A stretch of 64,000 bases of DNA, from assembly GCA_035236585.1 (NCBI GenBank), contig CP141127.1, positions 70,103,495 through 70,167,494 on the forward strand. The letters run 5' to 3'. Shown in pieces: positions 1 to 10,140 of the stretch. Each line of letters starts with the position of its first letter. Within the stretch, counting starts at the first letter, position 1. The position numbers and the translations under genes are program-made. The notes beneath the pieces were generated by a model, which was not told the origin of the DNA, ran no database searches, and saw only the letters and a list, made by a program, of their open reading frames with translations. Origin of the DNA: Warburgia ugandensis. Lineage: Eukaryota > Streptophyta > Magnoliopsida > Canellales > Canellaceae.

Positions 1-2260
1 AAGAAGAGAAAACAACAATCGGACTCCTAACGACGTGGTTCCCTCCCTCATCCATCCATTTCAACACACCAACCGACAAACCACTATCCCTCCTCTTACC
101 AACTCTCCTTCCCTTCACTTTCACAACCAATCTAAATTCCAACCTCTCTCCGATACTTCCAAATAGTAATATATCTGGTTCTACATAAATCTTATACTCG
201 TTGGGGCCCACCACCTTGGCTTGGTACACTCCGGGACCTTCGCTGACCATCTTCAGCCTTCTGGAAAACACAGCCTCACCCGAACTCACAACCTCCTCCG
301 CAATAGCTACAAAAGCTGGATAATTCAAATCTCCTTTCTCGTTCCCAGTACAAACCACACGATTTCCAGTGATAATTTGGATTTGTTTTGGAGTGTAATT
401 CAATCCGCAGAGGAATTCAAAGTAATCTTGACTACTTAAGTCATAAACTAGACCAGGATCAAGCGCTCTCTCCGGCTGTAAATGGCCGGATCCTATGTCA
501 AAAGGGCTCGCCGGATTGCTGGAAAATTCATCCGATATCAAAGGTGAAACAGATGAGTTTCTGCAAGGAGAAGCTGTAGTCATGAGAGCCGATTTGATAT
601 CGCCGGGGCTCATATCAGGACGAGCCCCTTTTATTAGAGCGGCCACGCCGGAAACATGTGGACATGCCATGGAAGTCCCCGACATTACGTTGAATTTAGA
701 GCGTCGGATATCGGTCTTAACGCTGGATGGTGCAATGGCGTCCGTCCATGCTCCGAGTATGTTGACACCGGGAGCCAACAAATCCGGTTTGAGAAGTCTA
801 GGGACGGCGAGATTCGGTCCCCGAGATGAAAATGACGCTACCATCGGAGCTGGTTTCACATGCACCAGCTCCGTGCCTTCCGAGAAAATCATTGCCGTTG
901 GATCGTGGTCCCCATTTCTGATGTATTCACCAATGAATTTGGCTGCGGAAACACCGATCGCAATTGCCGGGATCACGTGAGGTTCCGCGACTATTCCCAT
1001 GGGATCGAACTCGCCGTGGGAAATAATCATGGCTACTGCCCCGCCGTATTTTAGCGAATTCCCCAGATCTATCCTGGGCACGTGGCGATCCCCCATGCAG
1101 AATACTATCTTGCCCGTTACAGACTCGGTCCTGTTACAGCTGGTTGAAAGCGGATATGGATTTCGAGGAAATCTAGTTTGGGGAGCCAAAGAGGTTCCAC
1201 GAATTATTTTCCCGTTACCAAGCATAACCAAGGCGGGGAAATCTCGATCGATTGTTCCAGCACCGACGGTCAAGATCCAAGGAGTGGCGTTCGTTACACT
1301 AGCCGGGTGTGGGCCCTCATTTGCCGCTGATGCAACAACGAGGACTCTCTTTTGTGACGCGCGAAATGCAGCCACAGCAAGAAGGTCGAGATAAAATGGC
1401 GCCGAAGAAGAACCTAAAGAAACCGAAATGATATCTACACCGTCCAAAACGGCTTTATCAAATGCAGAACAGACATCCGATAACAAACATCCCGACCTCC
1501 AGCAGACTTTGTAAACGGCGATACGCGCTCTTGCTGCCATTCCTTTCGCTATCCCGTCTGCAAATCCCTCAAAATTGGCTCCAGTAACTGGAAATCCGGC
1601 GGCAATGGATGCCACATGTGTCCCGTGACCATCTGAATCTCTCGGGGATCGAAATTCCACAGTTTCGTTGAGCAAACCAATTGATGATGCTTCATATCCA
1701 CTGACGAAGTATCTGGCACCAATCAGTTTCTTGTTACAGTTGGATTTCTTGAACATGGGTCCATGCTCACACTCACCTCGCCAGCGGCGAGGCAGAGGAC
1801 CAAGATGATGATCACTAAAGCTTTCTCTTTCGGGCCAAATTCCAGTATCAATGATTCCGATGATAACATCAGATCCGTAATTGGAAATACTGCAGAGTCG
1901 AGAGTTAGGTTGATCGAGGCCGAGAAATGCCGGAGATCTAGTTGTGTGGAGGTGTAATACAGTGTCTGGAAAGATGCCCAGAATTCCATGAGTTTGGTTA
2001 AGCTGCGTGGACTGATAAGTAGTTAGAGTTGCGGAGAATCCGTGAAATAGAGTTTCGTAAAGGTGGATAAAAGGTGAGGTATTATTTGAAGTAGAAGATG
2101 AGGAAGAAGAAGAGAGGAGGAGAGAAGTGTACCAAGTGTGATGAGTGGGAAAAGGATAAGGTCGTGCAGTGGGATCGACAAGAACTATGAATGTATTCTT
2201 TGATGCATGAACGGATATTGAAAAGGTAAGGTAAAGGGAAATGAAGAGGAGAGCAGGCAT
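1..2260 (-). CDS. Subtilisin-like serine protease (plant subtilase, S8 family), 3' end just outside the window
   Basis: A secreted protease of the plant subtilase family, which cleaves peptide bonds with an Asp-His-Ser triad in the apoplast or cell wall. I read the frame codon by codon from ATG at 2260 to the window edge and found no stop in 753 codons, so the gene is intronless as far as seen. An in-frame stop lies upstream, and this is the first ATG after it. Residues 1-19 (MPALLFISLYLTFSISVHA) form a signal peptide. An I9-type prodomain follows (FIVLVDP near 24-30). Catalytic Asp is D138 in GIIDTGIWPE, His is H212 in DSDGHGTHVAS, the oxyanion Asn is N314 in ASAANEGP and Ser is S530 in GTSMACPHV. 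A PA-like insert lies between the last two, and a fibronectin-III-like tail ends in VRSPIVVF. Subtilases commonly stop soon after this motif, so only a few residues should be missing. Substrate and exact subgroup cannot be told. Its base composition is more GC-rich than the flanking DNA. Confidence 0.95.
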   Translation of the reverse strand, partial: MPALLFISLYLTFSISVHASKNTFIVLVDPTARPYPFPTHHTWYTSLLLSSSSSSSTSNNTSPFIHLYETLFHGFSATLTTYQSTQLNQTHGILGIFPDTVLHLHTTRSPAFLGLDQPNSRLCSISNYGSDVIIGIIDTGIWPERESFSDHHLGPLPRRWRGECEHGPMFKKSNCNKKLIGARYFVSGYEASSIGLLNETVEFRSPRDSDGHGTHVASIAAGFPVTGANFEGFADGIAKGMAARARIAVYKVCWRSGCLLSDVCSAFDKAVLDGVDIISVSLGSSSAPFYLDLLAVAAFRASQKRVLVVASAANEGPHPASVTNATPWILTVGAGTIDRDFPALVMLGNGKIIRGTSLAPQTRFPRNPYPLSTSCNRTESVTGKIVFCMGDRHVPRIDLGNSLKYGGAVAMIISHGEFDPMGIVAEPHVIPAIAIGVSAAKFIGEYIRNGDHDPTAMIFSEGTELVHVKPAPMVASFSSRGPNLAVPRLLKPDLLAPGVNILGAWTDAIAPSSVKTDIRRSKFNVMSGTSMACPHVSGVAALIKGARPDMSPGDIKSALMTTASPCRNSSVSPLISDEFSSNPASPFDIGSGHLQPERALDPGLVYDLSSQDYFEFLCGLNYTPKQIQIITGNRVVCTGNEKGDLNYPAFVAIAEEVVSSGEAVFSRRLKMVSEGPGVYQAKVVGPNEYKIYVEPDILLFGSIGERLEFRLVVKVKGRRVGKRRDSGLSVGVLKWMDEGGNHVVRSPIVVFSS

Positions 2261-2478
2261 GCCTTCTTTAATTGCTCTTCCGTGGGTTTTAAGATTTTGC
2301 TTGCTTCTCTTCTTCTTAGGCAGGTATCCTGTTTATATTTTGCTTTCTTGGGTGGTTGGACTAAGACTGTCACAGGGTCAGGATTCAGAGAGAGAGTGGT
2401 ACTGTTATGTTCCTTTCGTGGCGCGAATCGCCGTTGGGATATGGCAGAAGTAAAGAATGGGAACTAAGCTTTTTGATC

Positions 2479-2486
2479 TTATATAA
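2479..2486 (-). promoter_or_regulatory. Probable TATA box of the subtilase gene
   Basis: On the minus strand this reads ATTTATATAAGATC, about 220 bases upstream of the subtilase ATG, a plausible distance for a plant TATA box plus 5' leader. In the pseudogene copy near 52925 the same site reads ATTTATATGAGATC, so the TATA core is weakened there. No transcription start can be read from sequence alone. Confidence 0.5.
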
Positions 2487-2808
2487 ATCTAGGGTTTTTT
2501 TTATAGTAGATGTGCATACGGTTCACCCGGAAATATGGGCAGGCAACGGTACAATCTGGACCCATGCTTTTCATTGATCAAAATCATTATCTTACAAGCA
2601 ATTTTGTATAAGCCATACAAATAGGACCCATTTGGTAATTCAAATGCATGCAAATTATAGCCTTTGAATGAATGGTTAAAAGTCTGGCAGTGTGTATTCA
2701 CCGACAGATCCGCAAGAAATCAAAGGCTGATCACAACCGTCGATAAGCCTCATCCATACCACTCCCTACTAGACAAATAGTATGGATCACTGAAACAGTG
2801 GGCCTACT

Positions 2809-3658
2809 GTAACAGCCTGAAGGCCTACACATGCAATGATATTGTCCGCTTTCTACTGAGGGCATTCATACACTGCCAGCAGTCACAGTTTTGTTCTTCC
2901 CCCAAAGGAGAAAACTGGTGGTTGCAAGGAAAATCCTCACCACTCTTATCAACAGCCCAATGATTTTCTCCTTAGCAATTTGGGACAAACTCTCAGTCCC
3001 TAGGCCTACCTCAATTGGCGCCTGATCGTCACCTTTCCCGATTAGGAGACACGCGTCCCTGCATGTTTGCCTCAATTGGCAATCTGACCGCGGCACCCCA
3101 CGTGTGGCTAGCTATTCACATCGAAGCAGGGATTGGCTCTAATACCACTGTAACAGCCTGAGAGCTCACACATGCAACGATATTGTCCGCTTTCCATCAA
3201 TGCCACCCATACACCTCCAGCAGTCACGGTTTTGCTCTTCCCCCTAAGGAGAAAACCGATCATTGTAAGGAAGTCCTCACCACTCTTATCAACAGTCCAG
3301 CGACTTTTTCCTTAATGATGTGGGACAAACTCTCAGTCCCTAGGCTTGCCTCAATCGGCATCTGACCATCACCTCTCTCCATTAAGGGACACGTATACCC
3401 GTGTGTCTATCTCAATTAATCTGACCGCGGCAGCCCACATGTGGCTAGCCATCCATACCGGATCAGGGGTTGGCTCTGATACCACTATAACAGCCCAAGG
3501 GCCCACACATGCAACGATATTGTCCACTTTTCATTGACGCCGCCATACACCGCCAGCAGTCACGGTTTTGCTCTTCCCCCTAAGGGGAAAACCGATTGTT
3601 GCAAAGAAAATTCTCACCACTCTTATCAATAGCCCAGCAACTTTTTTCTTAGCAAGAG
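2809..3658 (-). mobile_element. Tandem TRIM (terminal-repeat retrotransposon in miniature) array
   Basis: Three copies of a short LTR alternate with two short internal segments, with unit starts near 2809, 3148 and 3486, a period of about 340 bases. Each LTR is about 170-190 bases and begins on the plus strand with TGTAACAGCC or TATAACAGCC. Just before the second and third units the minus strand reads GTGGTATTAGAGCC and GTGGTATCAGAGCC. These match the initiator-methionine tRNA primer-binding site used by many plant LTR elements. The arrangement LTR-internal-LTR-internal-LTR, the tiny interior and the absence of coding sequence fit a TRIM. The third unit stops near 3658, where LTR homology ends. 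Exact LTR edges are estimates. Confidence 0.75.
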
Positions 3659-3659
3659 A

Positions 3660-4520
3660 GAAAGAGCGCTTCCACCACATACTGGCTCAAAAGTTTGACG
3701 GTGCTGATATGCATAGCAACCCTTGCAACTGCGGCACGTTTCTCTATCTTTGCTGAAACGACCAAGCTATATCTCTCCACTTGCGGTGGCAAAATGAGAC
3801 TATGTTTGGTTGAACCTGAACACTTGCGTCTCCGACTTTGGAGACTGTCGGTCAAAGAAATTAGAAAGTGAGGACTGCTCGGGGTCTTCCATAGAAGCAT
3901 TTTTCATTTTTTAACCAAGAGGCCTATACTTAAATGATCGTACCAGCGCATTTAATTGCTTTAGCACTAGATATCTAGCATTTCAAACAGTAAACAACTG
4001 ATGGAATAATTCTAGCATCAGAAAAGGTGCAGCTTTTTATTACAAGTTTTGATCATTCGAATTGAAATCCCATAAACATCGCTCTTAGGATACTAAGCTT
4101 ATGGAGCCATCGTGATTTTCTGTTTACGAGATAAAATAGAGCAATCAGATGAGCGGTCCGATTATTCAAAAGTGGCCTCTTTTATGGCAAAAATGAGGGG
4201 CTCTTCTACAGAAGTGCCCTATAGAAGCTCCGGCCTGGCATTCTTCATGTCAAATTCAATCGATTTTGGAAGGTTGAAAAGTTATTGGTTTTAATTGGCT
4301 ATGAATGAGGGTGCGTCAGGGCTCATTTGGACCTGCATGTAGACGCAGAAGTCAGGTACGTCAAATTAAGGCCCTGGGTCCTCTATTAAGAAAACGTCCC
4401 TACAACTCCGGGCCGAAATCATTGCCATGATTAGCTTCATCGTACGGGAGTTATTTATGTGTTCTTACCATTCGCGGTACAAAGCCACGAAAATCTCAGC
4501 TGGTCCTATTCTAGATAAGG
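3660..4520. other. Spacer without recognised gene
   Basis: No convincing coding sequence. From about 3838 onward the sequence is matched in copy 2 from about 53918. Between 3660 and 3838 copy 1 has about 180 bases with no counterpart there, because copy 2 was rearranged at that point. Short open frames here differ between the copies and have no recognisable motif. Confidence 0.5.
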
Positions 4521-4893
4521 ACAATGACTACACTGGATGCCCCAAAGGGTTCATCTTCACAGATTCAGAGAAAGACTTAAGAAGTGGCAGGTGATGCCCC
4601 ATTTCATCATACAACCTGACCTCAGTTTGCAGTTTGCACATGATGGTTTGTAGTTGGAACGGCAAAGTTTTCATCTCAGCAAACTAAATGCTGAAATCAT
4701 CTAAGTGGAGAAGATTAAAGGACCAGAATATGAATGGTTTGGATCACACCATAAGTTGAACCGTCCTGTGCTATCAATTAGGGAAGTTCATGGTAGTGAC
4801 ACACTTCACTTCGGTCTGGTAATAAATGTTGTCGTGCTGACTTTCCCTTCGCAGGCCATCGATCCAGTATCAGACTACATTGATTTGTGAGAT
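4521..4893 (+). pseudogene. Exon-like relic of an unidentified gene
   Basis: Two stretches look more protein-like than their surroundings. Near 4521-4590 a frame reads DKDNDYTGCPKGFIFTDSE. At 4705-4893 a 61-codon frame without ATG reads PEYEWFGSHHKLNRPVLSIR and ends at TGA. Inside it a possible splice donor (GTAATA, about 4819) and an acceptor-like tract (CTTTCCCTTCGCAG) stand before GCCATCGATCCAG. Splicing there would remove only about 36-42 bases, short for a plant intron. The same frame is open in copy 2 (54781-54966), with changes G to E, N to Y and V to F. I do not recognise the protein. It may be a fragment of a multi-exon gene carried by a mobile element. Confidence 0.3.
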
Positions 4894-4899
4894 TTTTAG

Positions 4900-6600
4900 C
4901 CCTACATTGGACGGTCGGCCTATAAACTCGGCCCAATTTATAGTGTCAACGTCTAATCTTGTTGGCAAATGCAGCTTTTATCACATCTATTAATACTAGT
5001 CCAGGTAGGAGTCCACTAAAAAGTGGGGAAGGAGTTTACACCACATTTTTCTTATAGAAAGTGACAAATTTTTGTAGATCTAAATAGTTCACCTTCCTTG
5101 GAATGCTTAGACAGACAACTATAAGATGTCATGTTCATTAGAAGTTTCCAGCCCAAATTTCTTTGAGCTAAAGCTTACGACCATCAGTTTTCTTTAAATA
5201 TTTCAAACTAGCAAAGAAAGTGGTTAGGATCAACCAAACTTATTGATTTCTCACAAATTACTTTATTTTTGTACCTGAATATGATGAACTTACAAACAAC
5301 ACAGTTAACATGTTGTGTGGACTCCTACACTTTTGAGCATGGACTCCTATCAGGACTTGTCAAACACTGTCTAGAGGCGAAAGAATGATTTACTAGAAAG
5401 TTGAAGTGGCAGTAAGTATCAAGAGACGAACGTTACGGTGGAAAAATGGAGAAGCGTTCAGCTGTTAAACCAAATTACTTTTACCGGCAGGTAGGTTTTT
5501 GCCGTAAGGCTAATATCATCCTTAGATAACGATATTTCTTGTTAATGTCTACCCTTAAACCTTCTTTTTCCAACTCACGCTAACACATGCACCTGCACAA
5601 TGCATGTGCTAGTTACCAGTGGATATAAACGAAAAGAATAGGAATTGAAAAGAATAAACAGATCAGCTAGGTAATTGGTGGACCATGATATCATGGTGTG
5701 AAATAGTTGGATGCATTAAATCGTATACCTTAACTACTGCTCAACTATACAGTAGGTTTAATACTTAAATTGGTAAAATAATGCCGTCCATCCACTTAGC
5801 CCACACAGCCTCGGCATGAATGAGTCATGCCTCCAAACTTTCCCTCTTTCAATGTCAATATTTCTAAACGTTGCCAAAAGTGTCACTCAAGTGGGATGCT
5901 TGATGGCCCTAAAAAAAAAAAAAGAAAGAAAAACCAAAGGAGCTTGCAAATGAATTGAGAAATGACATGCCTGTCCCTTCATTTTTACATATCCCTGCCC
6001 CTTTCACTAACTTATTATTGTTGTCCTAAATATACTATATTGCCTCAAATGATGAAATTACCCTTGGATGACATTCTAACTAACTCGCCTACTTGTGTAT
6101 ATAAAGTGAAAATGTTACATATAACCTAATAATGAAATATTATTAAAAATTTCACTTGTATATTTTCGAGTCACCTATGAGTCATTTTAGTTTGACTCAA
6201 ACTTCACTTTTGAGTCTAGTCGAGTTTTTGAGTTTTTAAACTATGGCTAGAGCATCTATCACCCAACTCATTTCAATTTTTAGTAAGTTATATTATAGGA
6301 TTTTATTGTCACACTACATTAGGGTGACCAAGGAATTAAAAACTCAAAACTAATAGACCTGGAAGATAGGAAATGAATTTTTCTTTAGGAGTCTTTTATG
6401 TAAAGGTATTAGATAATATGCATAGTCACAAAGTTTAGATTCAAGAACAAATCAGCAAGGCAAATATTCATGAAAAGTCTGGCATAAGATAGTTAAAGAA
6501 GCTTTATGTGTGAGTTTAAGTTTCACACCACATAGCCATGAAAGACGGAAAAAAGCCTTTCCTATGTTAGTCTTTTTTGTAAAGAAATTAGGCAGTATGA
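4900..6600. other. Spacer, AT-rich, no recognised gene
   Basis: No open frame of note and no motif recognised. The sequence is collinear with about 54970-56670. A partial duplicate of the repeat that begins at 6602 starts near 6422 (TAGTCACAAAG), so part of this stretch is probably a damaged copy of the same terminal repeat. Confidence 0.5.
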
Positions 6601-6601
6601 G

Positions 6602-6918
6602 TAGTCACAAGGTTGAGATTCTAGAATAAATCGAAAGGCTAATATTCATGAAAAGTCCATTACACAATAGTTAATGAATCCCTCATATGTGAGTTAAAAT
6701 TTTTAATTTGAATTTTTAACTAAGTTTATGAAAAATATTTGAGAATTTGGCAAATTTTTTATGGAGTTTGAGTTTTATTAGGCAAATCATATCAATTTGT
6801 TGAAATTTGCTTTGAATTTGAAAAAATAATTTTTTTTAAATTGTTTGGGAAAAACTCAAGCATAAAAAAGTTGGGTCTTTCTCAAAAAATTATAATTATT
6901 TGGAGAATTTTGTGACTA
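6602..6918. repeat. Left direct repeat flanking the copia remnant (LTR-like)
   Basis: Begins TAGTCACAAGG and ends TTTTGTGACTA, so its ends are inverted repeats of each other. It is a diverged direct repeat of 8713-9014, and the two bracket sequence with copia gag and protease motifs. That fits the LTRs of a small decayed copia element. A pair of MITE insertions is a possible alternative, because I see no clear polypurine tract. Confidence 0.5.
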
Positions 6919-7202
6919 TAGTATTGCATGTTTGGTCTATCATTTCAGTAATGGGGTGAAAGCTTTGAGTGATTTATTTGATCACTTGTAAAGTCCTTTG
7001 GTTCAGAGCAATAGATTGGTCATCTCGAATTAGGCTGGCTATAGGATTTTCTCACCTTTCTTATTTCTTTATTTTCCTGTTTCTCTCTTGATTCTCTTTT
7101 TGCATAACCAAAATTGGTATGCAACAAACTTTAAATGGAAGGCAATGACCAATTTTATCAAATCTTTTAGAGAATTGTAACAATTTAGTGTGAAAACCAA
7201 GC

Positions 7203-7470
7203 ATGGATAAGGCGCACATCAATCACTTTGGCCAAGCTAAGATCTTAGCTGACGGAGCAAAGAAAATAACAAAACAAATGAAGGAATGGGTTGCCACTAT
7301 TAACGGCAAATTTGAAGAGTTTCCTAGAAGAAACCACAATACTAGGGAAGGTTCTAATCATAAAAATGGTGTTAGCAGAGACAATGAATTTTAAGGCATG
7401 GGATACAATGGATCCTCCAAAAAGCATGACATACTTAGAAGATTAATCACTTTTTGGCATCTAAAAATTT
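7203..7470. other. Internal region of the copia relic without clear domain
   Basis: A plus-strand open frame of 63 codons (7203-7394) occurs here, but it is antisense to the decayed polyprotein and broken in copy 2 near 57240-57400. I do not treat it as a gene. Confidence 0.4.
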
Positions 7471-8490
7471 ATAATTCCTCACCCATACTCCGTCAACCAA
7501 ATCACAAGAAAGTAATGGAATATTTGAATGATTTTGGGCATTGACAGGTCTTGAAAGATGTAATAGTTTGGGAAGAAAGTAATAGAACATTTGAGTGATT
7601 TTGTAAGTTGAGAAACTAATAATAAGGTGAATTTGAAGGAAAGAACATGAAATTTTTATCAAGCTGAAGTTTAGAAGAAAGACATACAGTTCCTGCATGT
7701 GTAAGAGTACATCCACACGTTTAGGAAATTGAACTTCTAACAAAGTAGATTCAAAGAAAAAGACTAAATAAGCTAGAGGAAGAGTACATGTGATTGGTAG
7801 CACCTGTATCAAGTATCCAAAAATGTAAGAGTGTGGATGAAAGTGTAATACCTAAAAAATTAGGTGTTAAATTACAACTACTATTAGACAGAAGTCCTAG
7901 CATATGTTAGTGCTACTCTTGAGTGAGAGGTAGAGAGGATATAGGGGCTTTCATATTGGGATGAGCACTTAGAGGCGTCTCCTTGTTGCAAATGTTGGTG
8001 ACGTTGAGCCCTCACACTTGGGTTGAGTTATTTCGAGTTTTGGTTGCTTTGTTAGCTTCCTTTTGTGAGTAGTCATGATAGTTGTAATAATTCTCAGCTT
8101 TGTGTCTGCCTGTATTGCAATGATCACAGTGTAGATAGCCATGAATTATATAAGACGTGTCGACAATATGGCTATTCATGTTGCAATGGGCACAATGTGG
8201 TCGTGATCGAGATATCCGTCAGATTGTTGTAGCATGTTGATTTTTGATAGCCTAATCTGATGCCTTAGGTAAGGTAAGGTTGTGCAAGGATAGGTCTCTT
8301 TGCTTTTCTTCATGTAACAAATGCAAAGACCTCCCTACAAATGGTAAAAGGCTCTCGCAAATGAATATGGCTAAGAATAAGACCATAAGAATCAATATAG
8401 TTCTACGTAACATGCCTATTGTAAGGTATCTAAAAACAGCTTTCGAGGCTCGACATGAGCAAGTGGGAAGAGAGGCATATGTAGCCAACT
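7470..8490 (-). pseudogene. Decayed Ty1/copia gag-protease polyprotein, copy 1
   Basis: Read on the minus strand with several frameshifts, the order of motifs matches a copia polyprotein. Near 8450 is a gag-like SLPTCSCRASKA. Near 8105-8200 a zinc-knuckle-like segment reads PHCAHCNMNSHIVD. At 7797-7825 an intact aspartic-protease motif reads WILDTGATNHM. Near 7550-7640 is a GAG-pre-integrase-like SFKFTLL followed by SLKCSITFFPNYYIFQDLS. Integrase and reverse transcriptase are not found, so the element is internally deleted as well as mutated. The related piece at 57690-59200 keeps more of the gag N-terminus. No protein could be made from this frame. Confidence 0.75.
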
Positions 8491-8712
8491 CATCTTTAAA
8501 TTATATTTAGCCTCAATTTCAAAGTCATCAAAAATAGAAATTTGAGAAGGAATGGGACAAAGATGAAAGAAAAATTTAGGGCTCACTTAAATGTTAGATA
8601 AGATGACAAGTCACTGGAATTAGTCATTGCCCATCACCTAAGGGCTGCAGGGGCAAAAGGAAAGGAAAAAACATATCACCCCCAATTTAATAACAAGAGG
8701 AATGCTAAACCA

Positions 8713-9014
8713 TAGTCACAAAGTTTGATCTAGAATAAATCAGCAAGCATCTATGAAAAATTGAAGAAAAAATAAGAGAAAAATCATTTTACATGTAAGT
8801 TGAAGTTTTTAATTGAAAATTTGAGTAAATTTACTAATAATACTTGAGAACATCGCAAAGTATTTGTGAAATTTAGGTTTTATGAGGAAAATTCATGTTA
8901 ATTTCTTAGAATTTGAAAACTTTAAGAACTTATGAATAGTTCTACAAAAATTTAGAGCATAAAAAATTGACACTTTTTTCAAAAAAATTAATTATTAGAA
9001 ATTTTTTGTGACTA
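8713..9014. repeat. Right direct repeat flanking the copia remnant (LTR-like)
   Basis: Begins TAGTCACAAAG and ends TTTTTTGTGACTA, followed by CA. Extended by those two bases, the minus strand starts TGTAGTCACA, which would be a normal TG start for an LTR whose interior is the minus-strand copia gag. The base order just inside (ATGGTTTAGCATTCC on the minus strand) may be a decayed methionine-tRNA primer site. In copy 2 the corresponding repeat (about 59768-59970) has lost its outer end. Confidence 0.5.
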
Positions 9015-10135
9015 CAAGGAGAGCTAGACTGCTAAACTGATAGTAAAGTGAAGTGTGTGTAGGGCCACATTTTTTGGAGCCCACATTTGCATGATCATAC
9101 TCTTTTATCTCTGCACTACAACTTTGGATGTAAAGAACAAGTAGATTGATATCATCTACGTCTAATAGGTTGTGCTTGGAAACATGCAAATAAAAAATCA
9201 TGCAAAACTATAACTTGAAGACCCAGGATCAACCAAACACATGTTTTTTTATCCATTAGACATCCATAGTGGAGCAAGGAGATGAACGAGTCAAATCACA
9301 CAAAAGTGGACTAAAAAAAATTGCAATCACTACCACACCTCCCTTTGCATTTATTTAACATTATCTTATAATAATTTTTCGGGTATGATGTATTCGGCAT
9401 TGAGGTCTACATGCAGCCTAGCCAAGCTACCGATTTCTAGTGGTTAAATTATTTTGCCAAATATGGGGTTTTGGAGTCCCTATCTTTTGCCTAGTGGTAT
9501 GCATGGTACAGTTTGGTTTTGGGATTTAAAGTGGATTAGACCGAATTTTTTCAATCTCTTGCCATGCTGACCAAGATCGGACCTCTTTATGTCGGATGAA
9601 GATAGACCAATTGGTCTTCGGTTTGTTTCTAGTTCCGAACCAAACCAACCCTTGTTCAAAAGCCCTAAACACTTATTTAGTTTGAAATATGCCAAAGCTA
9701 CTATTTTTCAGATAAATCAAAGCACAAGTGCTAATGAGAAACATTCAAAAAACAAAATTCACCCATTAAATGAAGAAATTCAAGATGAAATCAAACAAAA
9801 AATTTGAATAAGAGAGACATACTGAGAAGTTGAAGAAGTAAAACCCCAACCTGCTCCTCCTTTGCAAAAGTAGCCTCTCTCTTTTCGAGGATGCCACCCA
9901 ACGAGGGTTGTGAAAAATTAGATTTTGAGAGGAAGTATGATATTTTATATGGTAGGGGGTTCAATAAGCAAGGGAGGGCCTTTTTTCAAGTTTGGCTGAG
10001 GGGAGAAGAAGAGCTTCTTTGCTAGCCATCTTCCTTGCTAGTTCTCCTATGACATTGCTTTTATTAACTCCATGATGAATACCCATAATGATCTAATCCT
10101 CTATCAATGTGGCACTCATAGTACTTTCGATTAGG
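9015..10135. other. Spacer, no recognised gene
   Basis: Collinear with about 59970-61056 in copy 2. Small open frames on both strands near 9480-9807 overlap each other and are not kept between copies, so I treat them as chance. Nothing else recognised. Confidence 0.5.
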
Positions 10136-10140
10136 AGCCA

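Noticed and set aside
495..1394. Plus-strand open frames of 161 and 131 codons
   Set aside because: They lie antisense to the continuous 753-codon subtilase frame that carries all catalytic motifs.
1723..1989. 88-codon minus-strand frame starting MEFWASFQTL
   Set aside because: It is an alternate frame of the subtilase; the true frame has the Asp motif and is open through this region.
7203..7394. 63-codon plus-strand frame in the copia relic
   Set aside because: Antisense to the decayed polyprotein and not kept open in copy 2.
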